Notes under the pieces: model-generated
The model's database searches: none
What the model was told of the DNA's origin: nothing
The model's input: only the letters and a program-made list of their open reading frames with translations
Part shown: piece after piece, positions 50,093 to 58,165 of the stretch
Position numbering within the stretch: the stretch's first letter is position 1
Layout of the letters: every line of letters begins with the position of its first letter
Translations under genes and position numbers: made by a program
Assembly (NCBI RefSeq): GCF_039729195.1
Contig: NZ_CP155796.1
Location: 4,278,001-4,342,000, forward strand
Source of the DNA: Mycobacterium sp. DL
GTDB lineage: Bacteria; Actinomycetota; Actinomycetes; Mycobacteriales; Mycobacteriaceae
Length of the DNA stretch: 64,000 nucleotides
Reading direction: 5' to 3'

Positions 50093-51787
50093 ATGTTCGA
50101 TGATTCGCTGCCGGGGTTGGGAGGGCTACGTGGGCTTTCTGATGCCGATCTGGTGGCGGGGATCGCGGGGTGGTCGTCTGCGGCGGCGGTGGCCGAGGCG
50201 CGCAAGCTGGCGGCGGTCGCGGAGTGGGCGCGCCGCGCCGGTGAGCGTGCGGTGCACCCGCGGGGGGCTTGTGATGACACCGATGCGGCGGCCGCGGAGT
50301 TGGCGTGTGCGCTGACGATTTCTCATGGCCGGGCGTTGGGGTTGATGGACACCGCGACGACCCTGCGGGATCGGCTGCCGCGGTTGGGGGCGCGATTCCT
50401 GGCCGGTGAGGTGTCGGCGGGGGTGGTGTGGCGGATTGTGTGGCATACCGGGCTGGTGCGCGATGCGGCGGTGTGGGCGGCGTTGGATGCCGAGCTCTCG
50501 CAGCGGGCGTCGGCGTGGGGGGCGTTGTCGGCGGCCAAGCTCGAGACGGCCATCGAGTTCTGGATCGACAAGTACGACCCGGATGCGGTGCGTCGGGTGC
50601 GGGCGCGGGTGCGGGGGCGGTCGTTCACGATCGGTAAGCGTGATGATCAGGCGGGCACTGCGGCGGTGTATGGCAGTTTGTCGATCACTGATGCGGCGGT
50701 GTGGGAGGAGCGGCTGGCGTTGATGTTGGCCGGGGTTTGTGAGGACGATCCGCGCACGTTAAATCAGCGTCGTGCCGATGCGGTGGGCGCGGTGGGTGCC
50801 GGGTCGTTTGTGTTGGCGTGTGGCTGCGACAACCCGGACTGCGCCGCGCGGGGCGTCGATGACGGGCGGGCCTCGAGTGTGTCGATCCATGTGTTCGCCG
50901 AACAGGGGTCGGTGGACGCGTCGCTCGATCCCGGTCTCCACGGCCAGGAACGGCCCACCACGGGCCTCCCATGGACTCAACCCCAGCCCGCTTCCGAGAC
51001 CGAGCCCGCGTCTGAGTCGGCTCCCGTGGGGGCCAAGCCTCGGACGGCGGGGGTGATCCCGGCGATGCGTAATGCGATTGTGCCCGCGGCGTTGTTGGCC
51101 GATCTGATCGCCCGCGGCGCGAAGGTCAGGTTTGTCGGCGGCCTGGAGGACGTGGCGGGCGTCGAGGGCTATCGGCCCTCGGCGGCGCTGGACCGCTTCG
51201 TGCGCGCTCGGGATCTGACCTGCCGGATGCCCGGTTGTGACCGGCCCGCGGTACACGGCGACATCGATCACACCCGCCCCTATCCGTACGGGCCGACTCA
51301 TCCTTCAAACATGAAGTGCTACTGCAGATTCCACCATTTGTTGAAGACTTTTTGGCCGGGCTGGACCGATCGCCAGGAGCCCGACGGCAGCGTGCACATC
51401 ACCACCCCGACTGGGCGGACCTACACCACTAAACCGTTCTCGGCGCTGCTGTTCCCCCGATGGAACACCACCACCGCACCACTGGAGGACGCGCCGTCAG
51501 CACCGGCCCTGAGCGCGGAGCGGGGCCGCAAGATGCCCACCCGCATCCGAAGCCGCGAGCAGGCCCGCGAGTACCGCATCACCCGTGAACGGCACCTCAA
51601 CGCGATCCAACGCGAACTCGACCTGGCCGCAGCCCAAGCCGCCGCCGCCGAACGCGCCGCCAAGCGAGCACAGAAACAAAACCGGAAGCAGACGCCGGAT
51701 CACGACCCGATCGACTACCTGGGCCTGTCCCTGTCACGCCCACCCGGATACCAACCCGACTACGGCGACGACCCCCCACCTTTCTGA
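50093..51787 (+). CDS. 13E12-repeat family HNH endonuclease (DUF222)
   Basis: A 564-residue DUF222-HNH protein of the REP13E12 family, found in many copies in mycobacteria. Residues of about 1-280 form DUF222 (SLPGLGGLRGLSDADLVAGIAGW onward). A variable Pro/Glu-rich linker at about 285-320 follows, then a C-terminal HNH domain near 377-425 with CRMPGC, DIDHTRPYPYGPTHPSN and CRFHHLLK. All HNH ligands look intact, so nuclease activity is possible. The tail is Lys/Arg/Ala-rich and helical. Family copies serve as prophage insertion points in some mycobacteria. ATG start; codon use is less G/C-rich in the first half than neighbours. Confidence 0.88.
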   Translation: MFDDSLPGLGGLRGLSDADLVAGIAGWSSAAAVAEARKLAAVAEWARRAGERAVHPRGACDDTDAAAAELACALTISHGRALGLMDTATTLRDRLPRLGARFLAGEVSAGVVWRIVWHTGLVRDAAVWAALDAELSQRASAWGALSAAKLETAIEFWIDKYDPDAVRRVRARVRGRSFTIGKRDDQAGTAAVYGSLSITDAAVWEERLALMLAGVCEDDPRTLNQRRADAVGAVGAGSFVLACGCDNPDCAARGVDDGRASSVSIHVFAEQGSVDASLDPGLHGQERPTTGLPWTQPQPASETEPASESAPVGAKPRTAGVIPAMRNAIVPAALLADLIARGAKVRFVGGLEDVAGVEGYRPSAALDRFVRARDLTCRMPGCDRPAVHGDIDHTRPYPYGPTHPSNMKCYCRFHHLLKTFWPGWTDRQEPDGSVHITTPTGRTYTTKPFSALLFPRWNTTTAPLEDAPSAPALSAERGRKMPTRIRSREQAREYRITRERHLNAIQRELDLAAAQAAAAERAAKRAQKQNRKQTPDHDPIDYLGLSLSRPPGYQPDYGDDPPPF

Positions 51788-51813
51788 TGCGATGGATTAG
51801 GGCCGCCTGCCTG

Positions 51814-52296
51814 TCAGGAGCCTCGGCTGGTCTTCTCGGCCGCGAGCTTCACCGCATTGACGATGCTCTGATAGCCGGTGCACCGGCAGATGTTGCCCGA
51901 CAGGCCCTCGCGGATCTCCTCATCGGTGGGTGCCGGGTTGTCTCGCAGCAGCGCAGTGATGCTGGTGACGAACCCCGGTGTGCAGAACCCGCACTGCAGA
52001 CCGTGGCACTCGCGCATCGCGGCCTGGACGGGGGAGAGCCCGCCGTCGTCGTCGGCGATCCCCTCGACAGTCGTGACCTCCTGGCCGTCGGCCTGGACGG
52101 CGAAGATCAGACAGGATCGCACGGCCTGGCCGTCCAGCAGCACGGTGCACGCGCCACACGCGCCGTGCTCGCAGCCGAGGTGTGTTCCGGTGAGCCCGCA
52201 CTTCTCGCGCAGGAAGTCCGCCAGCGTCAGCCGCGGTGCGACGGTGTGACCGTGACGCCGGCCGTTGACCGAGACGTCGACAGGTAGCTCATGCAT
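51814..52296 (-). CDS. Cox-like molybdenum hydroxylase, small [2Fe-2S] subunit
   Basis: A 160-residue iron-sulfur subunit of the xanthine-oxidase superfamily. The plant-type [2Fe-2S] ligands are C42, C47, C50 and C62; the second cluster uses C102, C105, C137 and C139. It passes electrons from the molybdenum centre to the FAD subunit. The ATG at 52296 lies within the last codons of the medium subunit gene (8-nt overlap); the longer frame is out-of-frame sequence of that gene. Last in the operon large-CoxG-medium-small. Confidence 0.9.
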   Translation of the reverse strand: MHELPVDVSVNGRRHGHTVAPRLTLADFLREKCGLTGTHLGCEHGACGACTVLLDGQAVRSCLIFAVQADGQEVTTVEGIADDDGGLSPVQAAMRECHGLQCGFCTPGFVTSITALLRDNPAPTDEEIREGLSGNICRCTGYQSIVNAVKLAAEKTSRGS

Positions 52297-53164
52297 TGCG
52301 GGCCTCCGTGGTTGCCTCGGTCCAGGCCCGCGCCACCATCGTGGCGCCGACCCGGGTGCGGTACGCCGCCGACCCCTGCAGGTCGGCGGGGACGTCGTGG
52401 AGCCCCGACATGGCCAGTCGGCCCAGTTCCTCGGCGGTGATGTCGGTGACGGACCTCCCGACGACCGCCTCCTCCGCCGGGGTGCCCCGCTCCGGCGTCG
52501 AGCCCAGGCCGAGCAGTCCGATCCCGCACCGAACGACCCTGTCCTGATCGTCGAGTTCGACCGCCACCGTCGCGCCGGCGATGGCGAAGTCGCCGTGCCG
52601 GCGCGCGAACTCCTGGACCGAGGAACCGCAGCGACCCGACCACACCGGGAACGCGACCGCGGTGAGGATCTCATCGGAGGCCAACGCGGTTTCCCACAGG
52701 CCGGTGAAGAAGTCCGCTGCCGGGATCTGCCGCGACCCGCGGGGCGAGACCGCCTCGATGGTGGCGTCGAGGGTCAGGGCGACCGCGGCGTACTCCGCGG
52801 CGGGGTCGGCGTGTGCGATCGCGCCCCCCAACGTGCCGCGGGTCCGGATCTGGAAGTGCCCGATGTGGGGTGTGGACAGCGTCAGCAGCGGAACCGATTC
52901 CGCCACTTCGTCATCCATGCCCACCAGCGCGTGCGGTGTGCCCGCGCCGATCCACACCGAGTCGGCGCGCAGTTCGATGTTCTTCAGTTCCTCGACCCGC
53001 GAGATGTCGACCAGATTCTCGAAGTGCGTCAGGCGCATCGCCAGCATCGGCACCAGGCTCTGACCGCCCGCGAGGATCTTCGCGTCGTCGCCGTACTCGT
53101 CGAGAAGCGACACCGCGTCGGCGACCGTGTCGGGTCGGTGGTAGGCGAACTCTGCGGCTTTCAT
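52289..53164 (-). CDS. Cox-like molybdenum hydroxylase, medium FAD-binding subunit
   Basis: A 291-residue FAD subunit of the CoxM family. The FAD-binding motifs are AKILAGGQSLVPML (about 29-42) and TLGGAIAHADPAAEY (about 111-125). It takes electrons from the two [2Fe-2S] clusters of the small subunit and passes them to an acceptor. It starts 10 nt after the CoxG-like gene and overlaps the small subunit gene by 8 nt. Length matches the family. Confidence 0.9.
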   Translation of the reverse strand: MKAAEFAYHRPDTVADAVSLLDEYGDDAKILAGGQSLVPMLAMRLTHFENLVDISRVEELKNIELRADSVWIGAGTPHALVGMDDEVAESVPLLTLSTPHIGHFQIRTRGTLGGAIAHADPAAEYAAVALTLDATIEAVSPRGSRQIPAADFFTGLWETALASDEILTAVAFPVWSGRCGSSVQEFARRHGDFAIAGATVAVELDDQDRVVRCGIGLLGLGSTPERGTPAEEAVVGRSVTDITAEELGRLAMSGLHDVPADLQGSAAYRTRVGATMVARAWTEATTEARNA

Positions 53165-53174
53165 GGGTGAGCCC

Positions 53175-53873
53175 TCACGACAGCAGTCGGATCAGAGCGG
53201 CCTGCAGGTCGTCGGCGAGAACTCCGGCCGGGGTCTTGCGCTTTCGGCGGCCGACCACAAACCCGACGGCGCCTGCGGCGGCGGCCGCGACAAGAACCGG
53301 CGCGAACCGCTTCGCCATCGGGACCGCGACCACCTTCAGCAGGTCGACGGAGTCGCCGGCGTCCGGCACCGCGGCCAGTGGAGTCGCTGCAGCGGAACCG
53401 TTCTCGGACGCCTTGGCCGCCGGTACCGACCCGCCGAGCAGTTCGGCTTCGAGGCTCCGGGCGAACTGCGCGATCAGGTTCCCCGACACGTCGGCCAGGA
53501 CGCCGCGTCCGAACTGCGCCGCCTTACCCGAGATCGCCAGGTCGGTGACGATGCCCACATGCGTCGACCCGCCCTCGTCCTTCAGTTGCGCGGTGACGGT
53601 CGCCGCGGCGGTGCCGTTGCCGCGGGTCTCCTTGCCCTCGGCTTTGAGCACTATCCGCCGCGCGGCGACATCCTTCTCCTGATAGGTGGCAATGCCTTTG
53701 TAGGACACCGTGATAGGGCCGACCTTGACCTTGACCGCACCGTTGAACGCGTCACCGTCGACCGAGAGCAGGGTGGCACCGGGAAGGCAGGGGGCCACGC
53801 GCTCGACATCGGTGAACACCTCCCAGACTTTCGCGGCGGGGACCGCGACCCGGAATTCGTTGTTCAGTTCCAC
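53175..53873 (-). CDS. CoxG-like SRPBCC protein with C-terminal membrane anchor
   Basis: A 232-residue protein. Residues of about 1-150 form a CoxG-type SRPBCC domain (VAVPAAKVWEVFTDVERVAPCLPGA). The C-terminal part carries one membrane helix (about 188-208, APVLVAAAAAGAVGFVVG) and a basic end. CoxG is associated with membrane attachment or maturation of Cox-type enzymes. The GTG at 53873 is 2 nt after the large subunit stop; the longer frame upstream is rejected as it overlaps that gene. Its location inside the operon, between large and medium subunit genes, suggests it recruits this enzyme to the membrane. Confidence 0.83.
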   Translation of the reverse strand: MELNNEFRVAVPAAKVWEVFTDVERVAPCLPGATLLSVDGDAFNGAVKVKVGPITVSYKGIATYQEKDVAARRIVLKAEGKETRGNGTAAATVTAQLKDEGGSTHVGIVTDLAISGKAAQFGRGVLADVSGNLIAQFARSLEAELLGGSVPAAKASENGSAAATPLAAVPDAGDSVDLLKVVAVPMAKRFAPVLVAAAAAGAVGFVVGRRKRKTPAGVLADDLQAALIRLLS

Positions 53874-53875
53874 CT

Positions 53876-56200
53876 CTAGTGGTCCTTTCCTTCGAGCAAC
53901 GCGACGATTGCGGCGGGGCTGGCCGGCAGTTGGGTGACCGTCACGCCGAGCGGAGCGAGCGCGTCGTTGATGGCGTTGATGACAGCAGGCGGCGACCCGA
54001 TGGCGCCACCCTCGCCGGCGCCCTTGTAGCCCCCGATGCCGGGGCCGGGGATCTCCACGTGGCCGAACTCGATGGGGGGCACCTCGGTGGCCGTCGGCAG
54101 CAGGTAGTCCACGAACGTCGATGCCACCGGGTTGCCTGCGTCGTCGTAGGCGAGGTGCTCGAGCAGCGCGCCCCCGATGCCCTGAACCGTTCCGCCCGCG
54201 ACCTGCCCCTCGACGACGTTCGGGTTGATCATCGGTCCGACGTCCTCGCTGACGATGTAGCGGGTCAGCGTCACCTGTCCGGTCTCCACGTCGACTTCGC
54301 ACGTGCAGACGTGGGTTGCGTTGGCCCAGTGGATCATCGCCGACGAGTTGAACCGCGCCGTGGCCTCCAGCGTGGGGGAGACGCCGCCCAGCATCATGGG
54401 CTCGTAGTAGGAGCGGTAGGCGATGTCGGCGAAGCTGACGCTCTTGTCAGGATCGGTACGGACGGCGGCCCGGGAATCGGAGAGTTCGATGTCGGCGGAC
54501 TCGACGCCGAGCATGCCGGCCGCGATCGTGATGATCTGGCCGCGCAGGATGGCGCCGGCCTCGTGCACCGCGCCGGCGGTCATCGGTGCGCTGCGGCTAC
54601 CCTGCGTACCCGCCCCGTACGGGGTCACCGCGGTGTCGCCCTGGATCGTCGACACGTCATCGATGTTGGCGCCCAACACATCTGCGGTGAGCTGCACGAC
54701 GGTGGTCTCGATGCTGTTGCCGGCCGACCCGCCGTTGACGTAGACGTTGACCTTGCCGGTCGACTCCATCCGAATGGTGGCACCCTCGGTGGCGAGATTG
54801 CCCGTCGCCGCACCCGTGGGTTCGATGTAGGCCGAGAAACCCAGACCGAGGTAGCGCCCTTCTTCGAGCGCCTCGGCCTGTTCCTTGCGGAAACCCTCGT
54901 GGTCGAGGATCTTCACGGCCTGCTCGAACGTGTCTGCGGGGGCGCAGTTGTCGTACGGCATGCCGTTGGGATTGAAGAACGGCATCTCGTCGCCGCGCAG
55001 GATGTTGATCCGGCGCACCTCGACGGGGTCCATCCCCATCTTGCGCGCGGCGCAGTCGAGAAGCATTTCGCGGGTGAGGGTTTCGTACTGCCAGGGGCCG
55101 CGGTAGGCGTGCAGACCCGGGGTGTTGGAGAACACCGTCTTGTAGTTGAAGCTCGCCTTGGGCACCCGGTACGGCCCGGGGAAGAACATGCCGATCGCGG
55201 CGGTGGTGAGTACCGGGTAGGGCGTGGGGTAGGAGCCGACGTCCTGGATGAAGTCGATGTCGGCGGCCAGGATCTTGCCGTCGGCGTCGAAGGCCATCCG
55301 GACCTTGCCGTCGACGTGGCGGGACTGGCCGGCCGACATCAGGTTCTCCCGCCGGTCCTCGATCCACTTCAGCGCGGCGGGTACCTTGCGGGCGGCGAGC
55401 AGGATGCACATGTCCTCACGCATCGGCACCACCTTCTGACCGAAGGCGCCGCCGGTGTCGCGCATGATCACCCGGACACCCTGGGCCGGAATCCCGAGCA
55501 GGCGGGCGGCGAACGCGCGCAGTTCGTGTGGTGTCTGCGTCGACGCCCAGACGGTCAGTTCGCCCGTGGTGGACGTCCATTCGGCGACCATGCCGCGCGT
55601 TTCCATCGGCACGGGGACATACATCTGCTGGTAGATGCGTTCCTCGACGACGTGGGCGGCGTTGGCGAAGACCTCTTCGTCGGGCGGGGCGCCGCCCATC
55701 CCGCCGGCCACGTTGTCGGGGTAGGCCTCGTGGACGACCACATCTGAATCGGGCGCGTTGCGGAAATCCGCGAGTGCGGGCAGGGGGGTGTAGTCGACGT
55801 CGACGAGGTCGACCGCGTCCTCGGCGAGGTAGCGGCTGTCGGCGATGACGAGGGCGACCGGGTCACCGACGAACTTGACCTCGCCTTCGGCCAGCGGCGG
55901 ACGAGGGGTGTCGGGGATGTCCTTGCCTGCGACCGCGTGCCAGGCCTCCTTGACGTCCGGGTTGAGGTCCGCGGCGGTGAACACCGCGTGCACACCGGGC
56001 AGCGCCAGCGCCGCCGACGCGTCGATCCCGTTGATGGTCGCGCGGGCGAACGGGCTGCGGACGAAGCACGCGTGCACCATGCCGGGCCGTTGGACATCGT
56101 CGACAAACGTGCCGTGACCAGTGAGAAGCCTCTTGTCCTCGATACGAGGGGCCCTGGTTCCCGCGTAGCGCGGGGTGACGGATTGCACGGTCTCGGTCAC
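53876..56200 (-). CDS. Cox-like molybdenum hydroxylase, large (MoCo) subunit, atypical active-site loop
   Basis: A 774-residue large subunit of the xanthine-oxidase/CoxL superfamily. MoCo-binding GGAFGQK is at about 250-256, and QGDTAVTPYGAGTQGSRS lies near 535. The loop that distinguishes CO dehydrogenases reads AYRGPWQYE (about 365-373), neither AYxCSFR of form I nor AYRGAGR of form II CoxL, so CO oxidation is unlikely. The substrate is probably an organic heterocycle or aldehyde. First of a four-gene operon. The 103-base gap to the XdhC gene contains a short direct repeat (TCACGAGGGC) and no other clear site. Confidence 0.88.
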   Translation of the reverse strand: MTETVQSVTPRYAGTRAPRIEDKRLLTGHGTFVDDVQRPGMVHACFVRSPFARATINGIDASAALALPGVHAVFTAADLNPDVKEAWHAVAGKDIPDTPRPPLAEGEVKFVGDPVALVIADSRYLAEDAVDLVDVDYTPLPALADFRNAPDSDVVVHEAYPDNVAGGMGGAPPDEEVFANAAHVVEERIYQQMYVPVPMETRGMVAEWTSTTGELTVWASTQTPHELRAFAARLLGIPAQGVRVIMRDTGGAFGQKVVPMREDMCILLAARKVPAALKWIEDRRENLMSAGQSRHVDGKVRMAFDADGKILAADIDFIQDVGSYPTPYPVLTTAAIGMFFPGPYRVPKASFNYKTVFSNTPGLHAYRGPWQYETLTREMLLDCAARKMGMDPVEVRRINILRGDEMPFFNPNGMPYDNCAPADTFEQAVKILDHEGFRKEQAEALEEGRYLGLGFSAYIEPTGAATGNLATEGATIRMESTGKVNVYVNGGSAGNSIETTVVQLTADVLGANIDDVSTIQGDTAVTPYGAGTQGSRSAPMTAGAVHEAGAILRGQIITIAAGMLGVESADIELSDSRAAVRTDPDKSVSFADIAYRSYYEPMMLGGVSPTLEATARFNSSAMIHWANATHVCTCEVDVETGQVTLTRYIVSEDVGPMINPNVVEGQVAGGTVQGIGGALLEHLAYDDAGNPVASTFVDYLLPTATEVPPIEFGHVEIPGPGIGGYKGAGEGGAIGSPPAVINAINDALAPLGVTVTQLPASPAAIVALLEGKDH

Positions 56201-56303
56201 GACGAATCACTCTCCTGAGGGCTTGAAGAGTGACGTTATCGCATCCGAGAGCGACATTTCCACCATTGATGTCTCACGAGGGCATCAATGTGTCACGAGG
56301 GCC

Positions 56304-57425
56304 TCAGGCGTCGTGGTGGATGCGGCCGCCGATGTCCATCAGCGGCCGGCCGCCCCCGCCCCAGCGGCGGGCGATGATCTCCGCGGCGATCGACACGGCC
56401 GTCTCCTCGGGCGTCCGGGCACCGAGGTCGAGGCCGATCGGGCTGGCGAGTCGGCCCAGTTCTGCGTCGGTGAGTCCGGCCTCGCGCAACCTGCCCATCC
56501 GGTCGTCGTGGGTGCGGCGGGACCCCATCACCCCGATGTACCCGACCGCTGGCAGGCGCAACGCCACCTCGAGGACGGGCACGTCGAACTTGGGGTCGTG
56601 GGTCAGCACGCAGATCGCGGTGCGCTCATCGATCCTGCCCAGTCCGGCCTGGGCGGTGAGATAGCGGTCCGGCCATTCGACGACGACGTCCTCGGCGGCC
56701 GGGAAGCGGGCGTCCGTCGCGAACACCGGGCGGGCGTCGCACACGGTGACCCGGTACCCCAGGAACGCGGCCTGCTGGGCGAGGGCGGCGGCGAAGTCGA
56801 TCGCGCCGAAGATCAGCATCCGCGGCCGCGGTGCGTAACTGGCGACGAAGACCTCCATACCCGCGTCCTGACGCTCGCCGTCGGGTCCGTACGACAGCGC
56901 GGCCGAACGGCCCGCGGCCAGCAACCCGCGGGCATCGTCGGCGACCGCGTCGTCGGCCCGTGCCGAACCCAGCGAACCCTGTGTCGAATCGGTCCCGACG
57001 ATCAGTCGCAGGCCCACCCGGCGCGAGTCGGGATGTTCGACGACGGTCGCTACGGCCACTGCGCGATGGGCGGCGATGTCGTCGGCGATAGCCTCCAACT
57101 GCGGAAAAGTGTTGCGCGACACCGGTTCTGTGAACACCTCGATGGTGCCGCCGCAGGTCAGTCCCACCGAGAAGGCGTCGTCGTCGCTGACCCCGTAGCT
57201 CTGGAGTTCGGGTCGGCCGGCGGCCACCACGTCGTTGGAGACCTCGTAGACGGTAGCCTCCGCGCAGCCTCCGGACACCGACCCCGCCACGCTGCCGTCG
57301 GGGGAGACCACCATCGCGGCACCGGGCGGGCGCGGCGCGGATTTCATCGTCCGGACCACTGTGGACAGCCCCGCGGTGCCGCCGGCCCGCCAGACCGCCA
57401 GCAACTCGTCGAGCACGTCGCGCAC
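56304..57425 (-). CDS. XdhC/CoxI-family molybdenum-enzyme maturation factor
   Basis: A 373-residue protein. The N-terminal XdhC/CoxI domain (about 10-75) includes GAAMVVSPDGSVAGSVSGGCAE with the conserved Cys near 54. The C-terminal Rossmann domain (about 205-345) contains MLIFGAIDFAAALAQQAAFLGY and VGYIGVMGSRRTHDDRM. XdhC binds and sulfurates the molybdenum cofactor and delivers it to the large subunit. GTG start. It lies 103 bases upstream of the Cox-like operon in the same direction and presumably serves it. Confidence 0.88.
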   Translation of the reverse strand: MRDVLDELLAVWRAGGTAGLSTVVRTMKSAPRPPGAAMVVSPDGSVAGSVSGGCAEATVYEVSNDVVAAGRPELQSYGVSDDDAFSVGLTCGGTIEVFTEPVSRNTFPQLEAIADDIAAHRAVAVATVVEHPDSRRVGLRLIVGTDSTQGSLGSARADDAVADDARGLLAAGRSAALSYGPDGERQDAGMEVFVASYAPRPRMLIFGAIDFAAALAQQAAFLGYRVTVCDARPVFATDARFPAAEDVVVEWPDRYLTAQAGLGRIDERTAICVLTHDPKFDVPVLEVALRLPAVGYIGVMGSRRTHDDRMGRLREAGLTDAELGRLASPIGLDLGARTPEETAVSIAAEIIARRWGGGGRPLMDIGGRIHHDA

Positions 57426-57475
57426 CAGCGCAGTGTATGCGCTCGCCCGTGCCGCCGACGTCTACAGTGACACCG

Positions 57476-58138
57476 ATGGGTGCCGTTCACCGGATTGTCG
57501 CGCTGTGCTGCTTGGTCATTGGGGCCGCCACCGCGCCGGCACAGGTGGCGTCGGCATCTCCGGTATCACCGGTTTCCGACGCGGCCCGCGCGGCTGGATT
57601 CGTCGACGTGCGCACCGTGGTCCCCGACGCGGTGATCGACCTGCGGTACGCGACACCGGACAACTTCGTCGGTGCGCCGTTGTACCCGCCCGGTGCCCGC
57701 TGCCTGGTGCACGAGTCGCTGGGCCCGGGACTGGTCACCGCGGCGACCGTGTTGCGGGACGGCGGCGAACGGCTGGTGTTCTGGGACTGCTACCGGCCCC
57801 ACGCCGTGCAGGTGGCGATGTTCGAGGCGGTGCCCGACCCCGCCTGGGTCGCCCGCCCCGGGCCGTCCGCCCGCAGCCACGAGGCAGGCAGATCCGTCGA
57901 CGTGACGCTCGCCGGCCCGACCGGGCTGGTGGACATGGGCACCGGATTCGACGACTTCTCACCCCGCGGCCGTGCCGACGCCACCGACGGGGTCGGGGAC
58001 GCGGCCCGAGCGAACCGCGCACGGCTGGCGGACGCGATGGCCGCGGGAGGCCTGGCGGTCTACTCCGGCGAGTGGTGGCACTTCGACGGACCCGGAGCCG
58101 ACCTGGCGCGGCCGATCCTCGACGTGCCGGTCGACTAG
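57476..58138 (+). CDS. VanX-type D-alanyl-D-alanine dipeptidase (M15D), secreted
   Basis: A 220-residue secreted peptidase. A signal peptide covers about 1-28 (VHRIVALCCLVIGAATAPAQVASAS). The catalytic zinc ligands are in SHEAGRSVDV (His and Asp) and EWWHF (Glu and His), the VanX/DdpX signature. Such enzymes cut D-Ala-D-Ala dipeptides; chromosomal secreted forms probably recycle peptidoglycan rather than confer glycopeptide resistance. The ATG at 57476 places the signal peptide at the start; an upstream in-frame start at 57437 adds 13 residues. Divergent from the XdhC gene. Confidence 0.85.
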   Translation: MGAVHRIVALCCLVIGAATAPAQVASASPVSPVSDAARAAGFVDVRTVVPDAVIDLRYATPDNFVGAPLYPPGARCLVHESLGPGLVTAATVLRDGGERLVFWDCYRPHAVQVAMFEAVPDPAWVARPGPSARSHEAGRSVDVTLAGPTGLVDMGTGFDDFSPRGRADATDGVGDAARANRARLADAMAAGGLAVYSGEWWHFDGPGADLARPILDVPVD

Positions 58139-58165
58139 GGCCGCACGGTCACGGTCGCTCGGCGC

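Noticed and set aside
53879..55747. 622-residue plus-strand open frame over the large-subunit gene
   Set aside because: It is antisense to conserved molybdenum hydroxylase coding sequence, with Arg/Gly/Val-rich composition and no domain.
53876..56200. Naming the molybdenum hydroxylase a carbon monoxide dehydrogenase
   Set aside because: The active-site loop AYRGPWQYE lacks the AYxCSFR signature of true CO dehydrogenase, despite CoxM/CoxS/CoxG-like partners.
57476..58138. Glycopeptide-resistance vanX
   Set aside because: No vanH, vanA or vanRS genes are nearby and the protein has a signal peptide. A secreted peptidoglycan-recycling dipeptidase is more likely.
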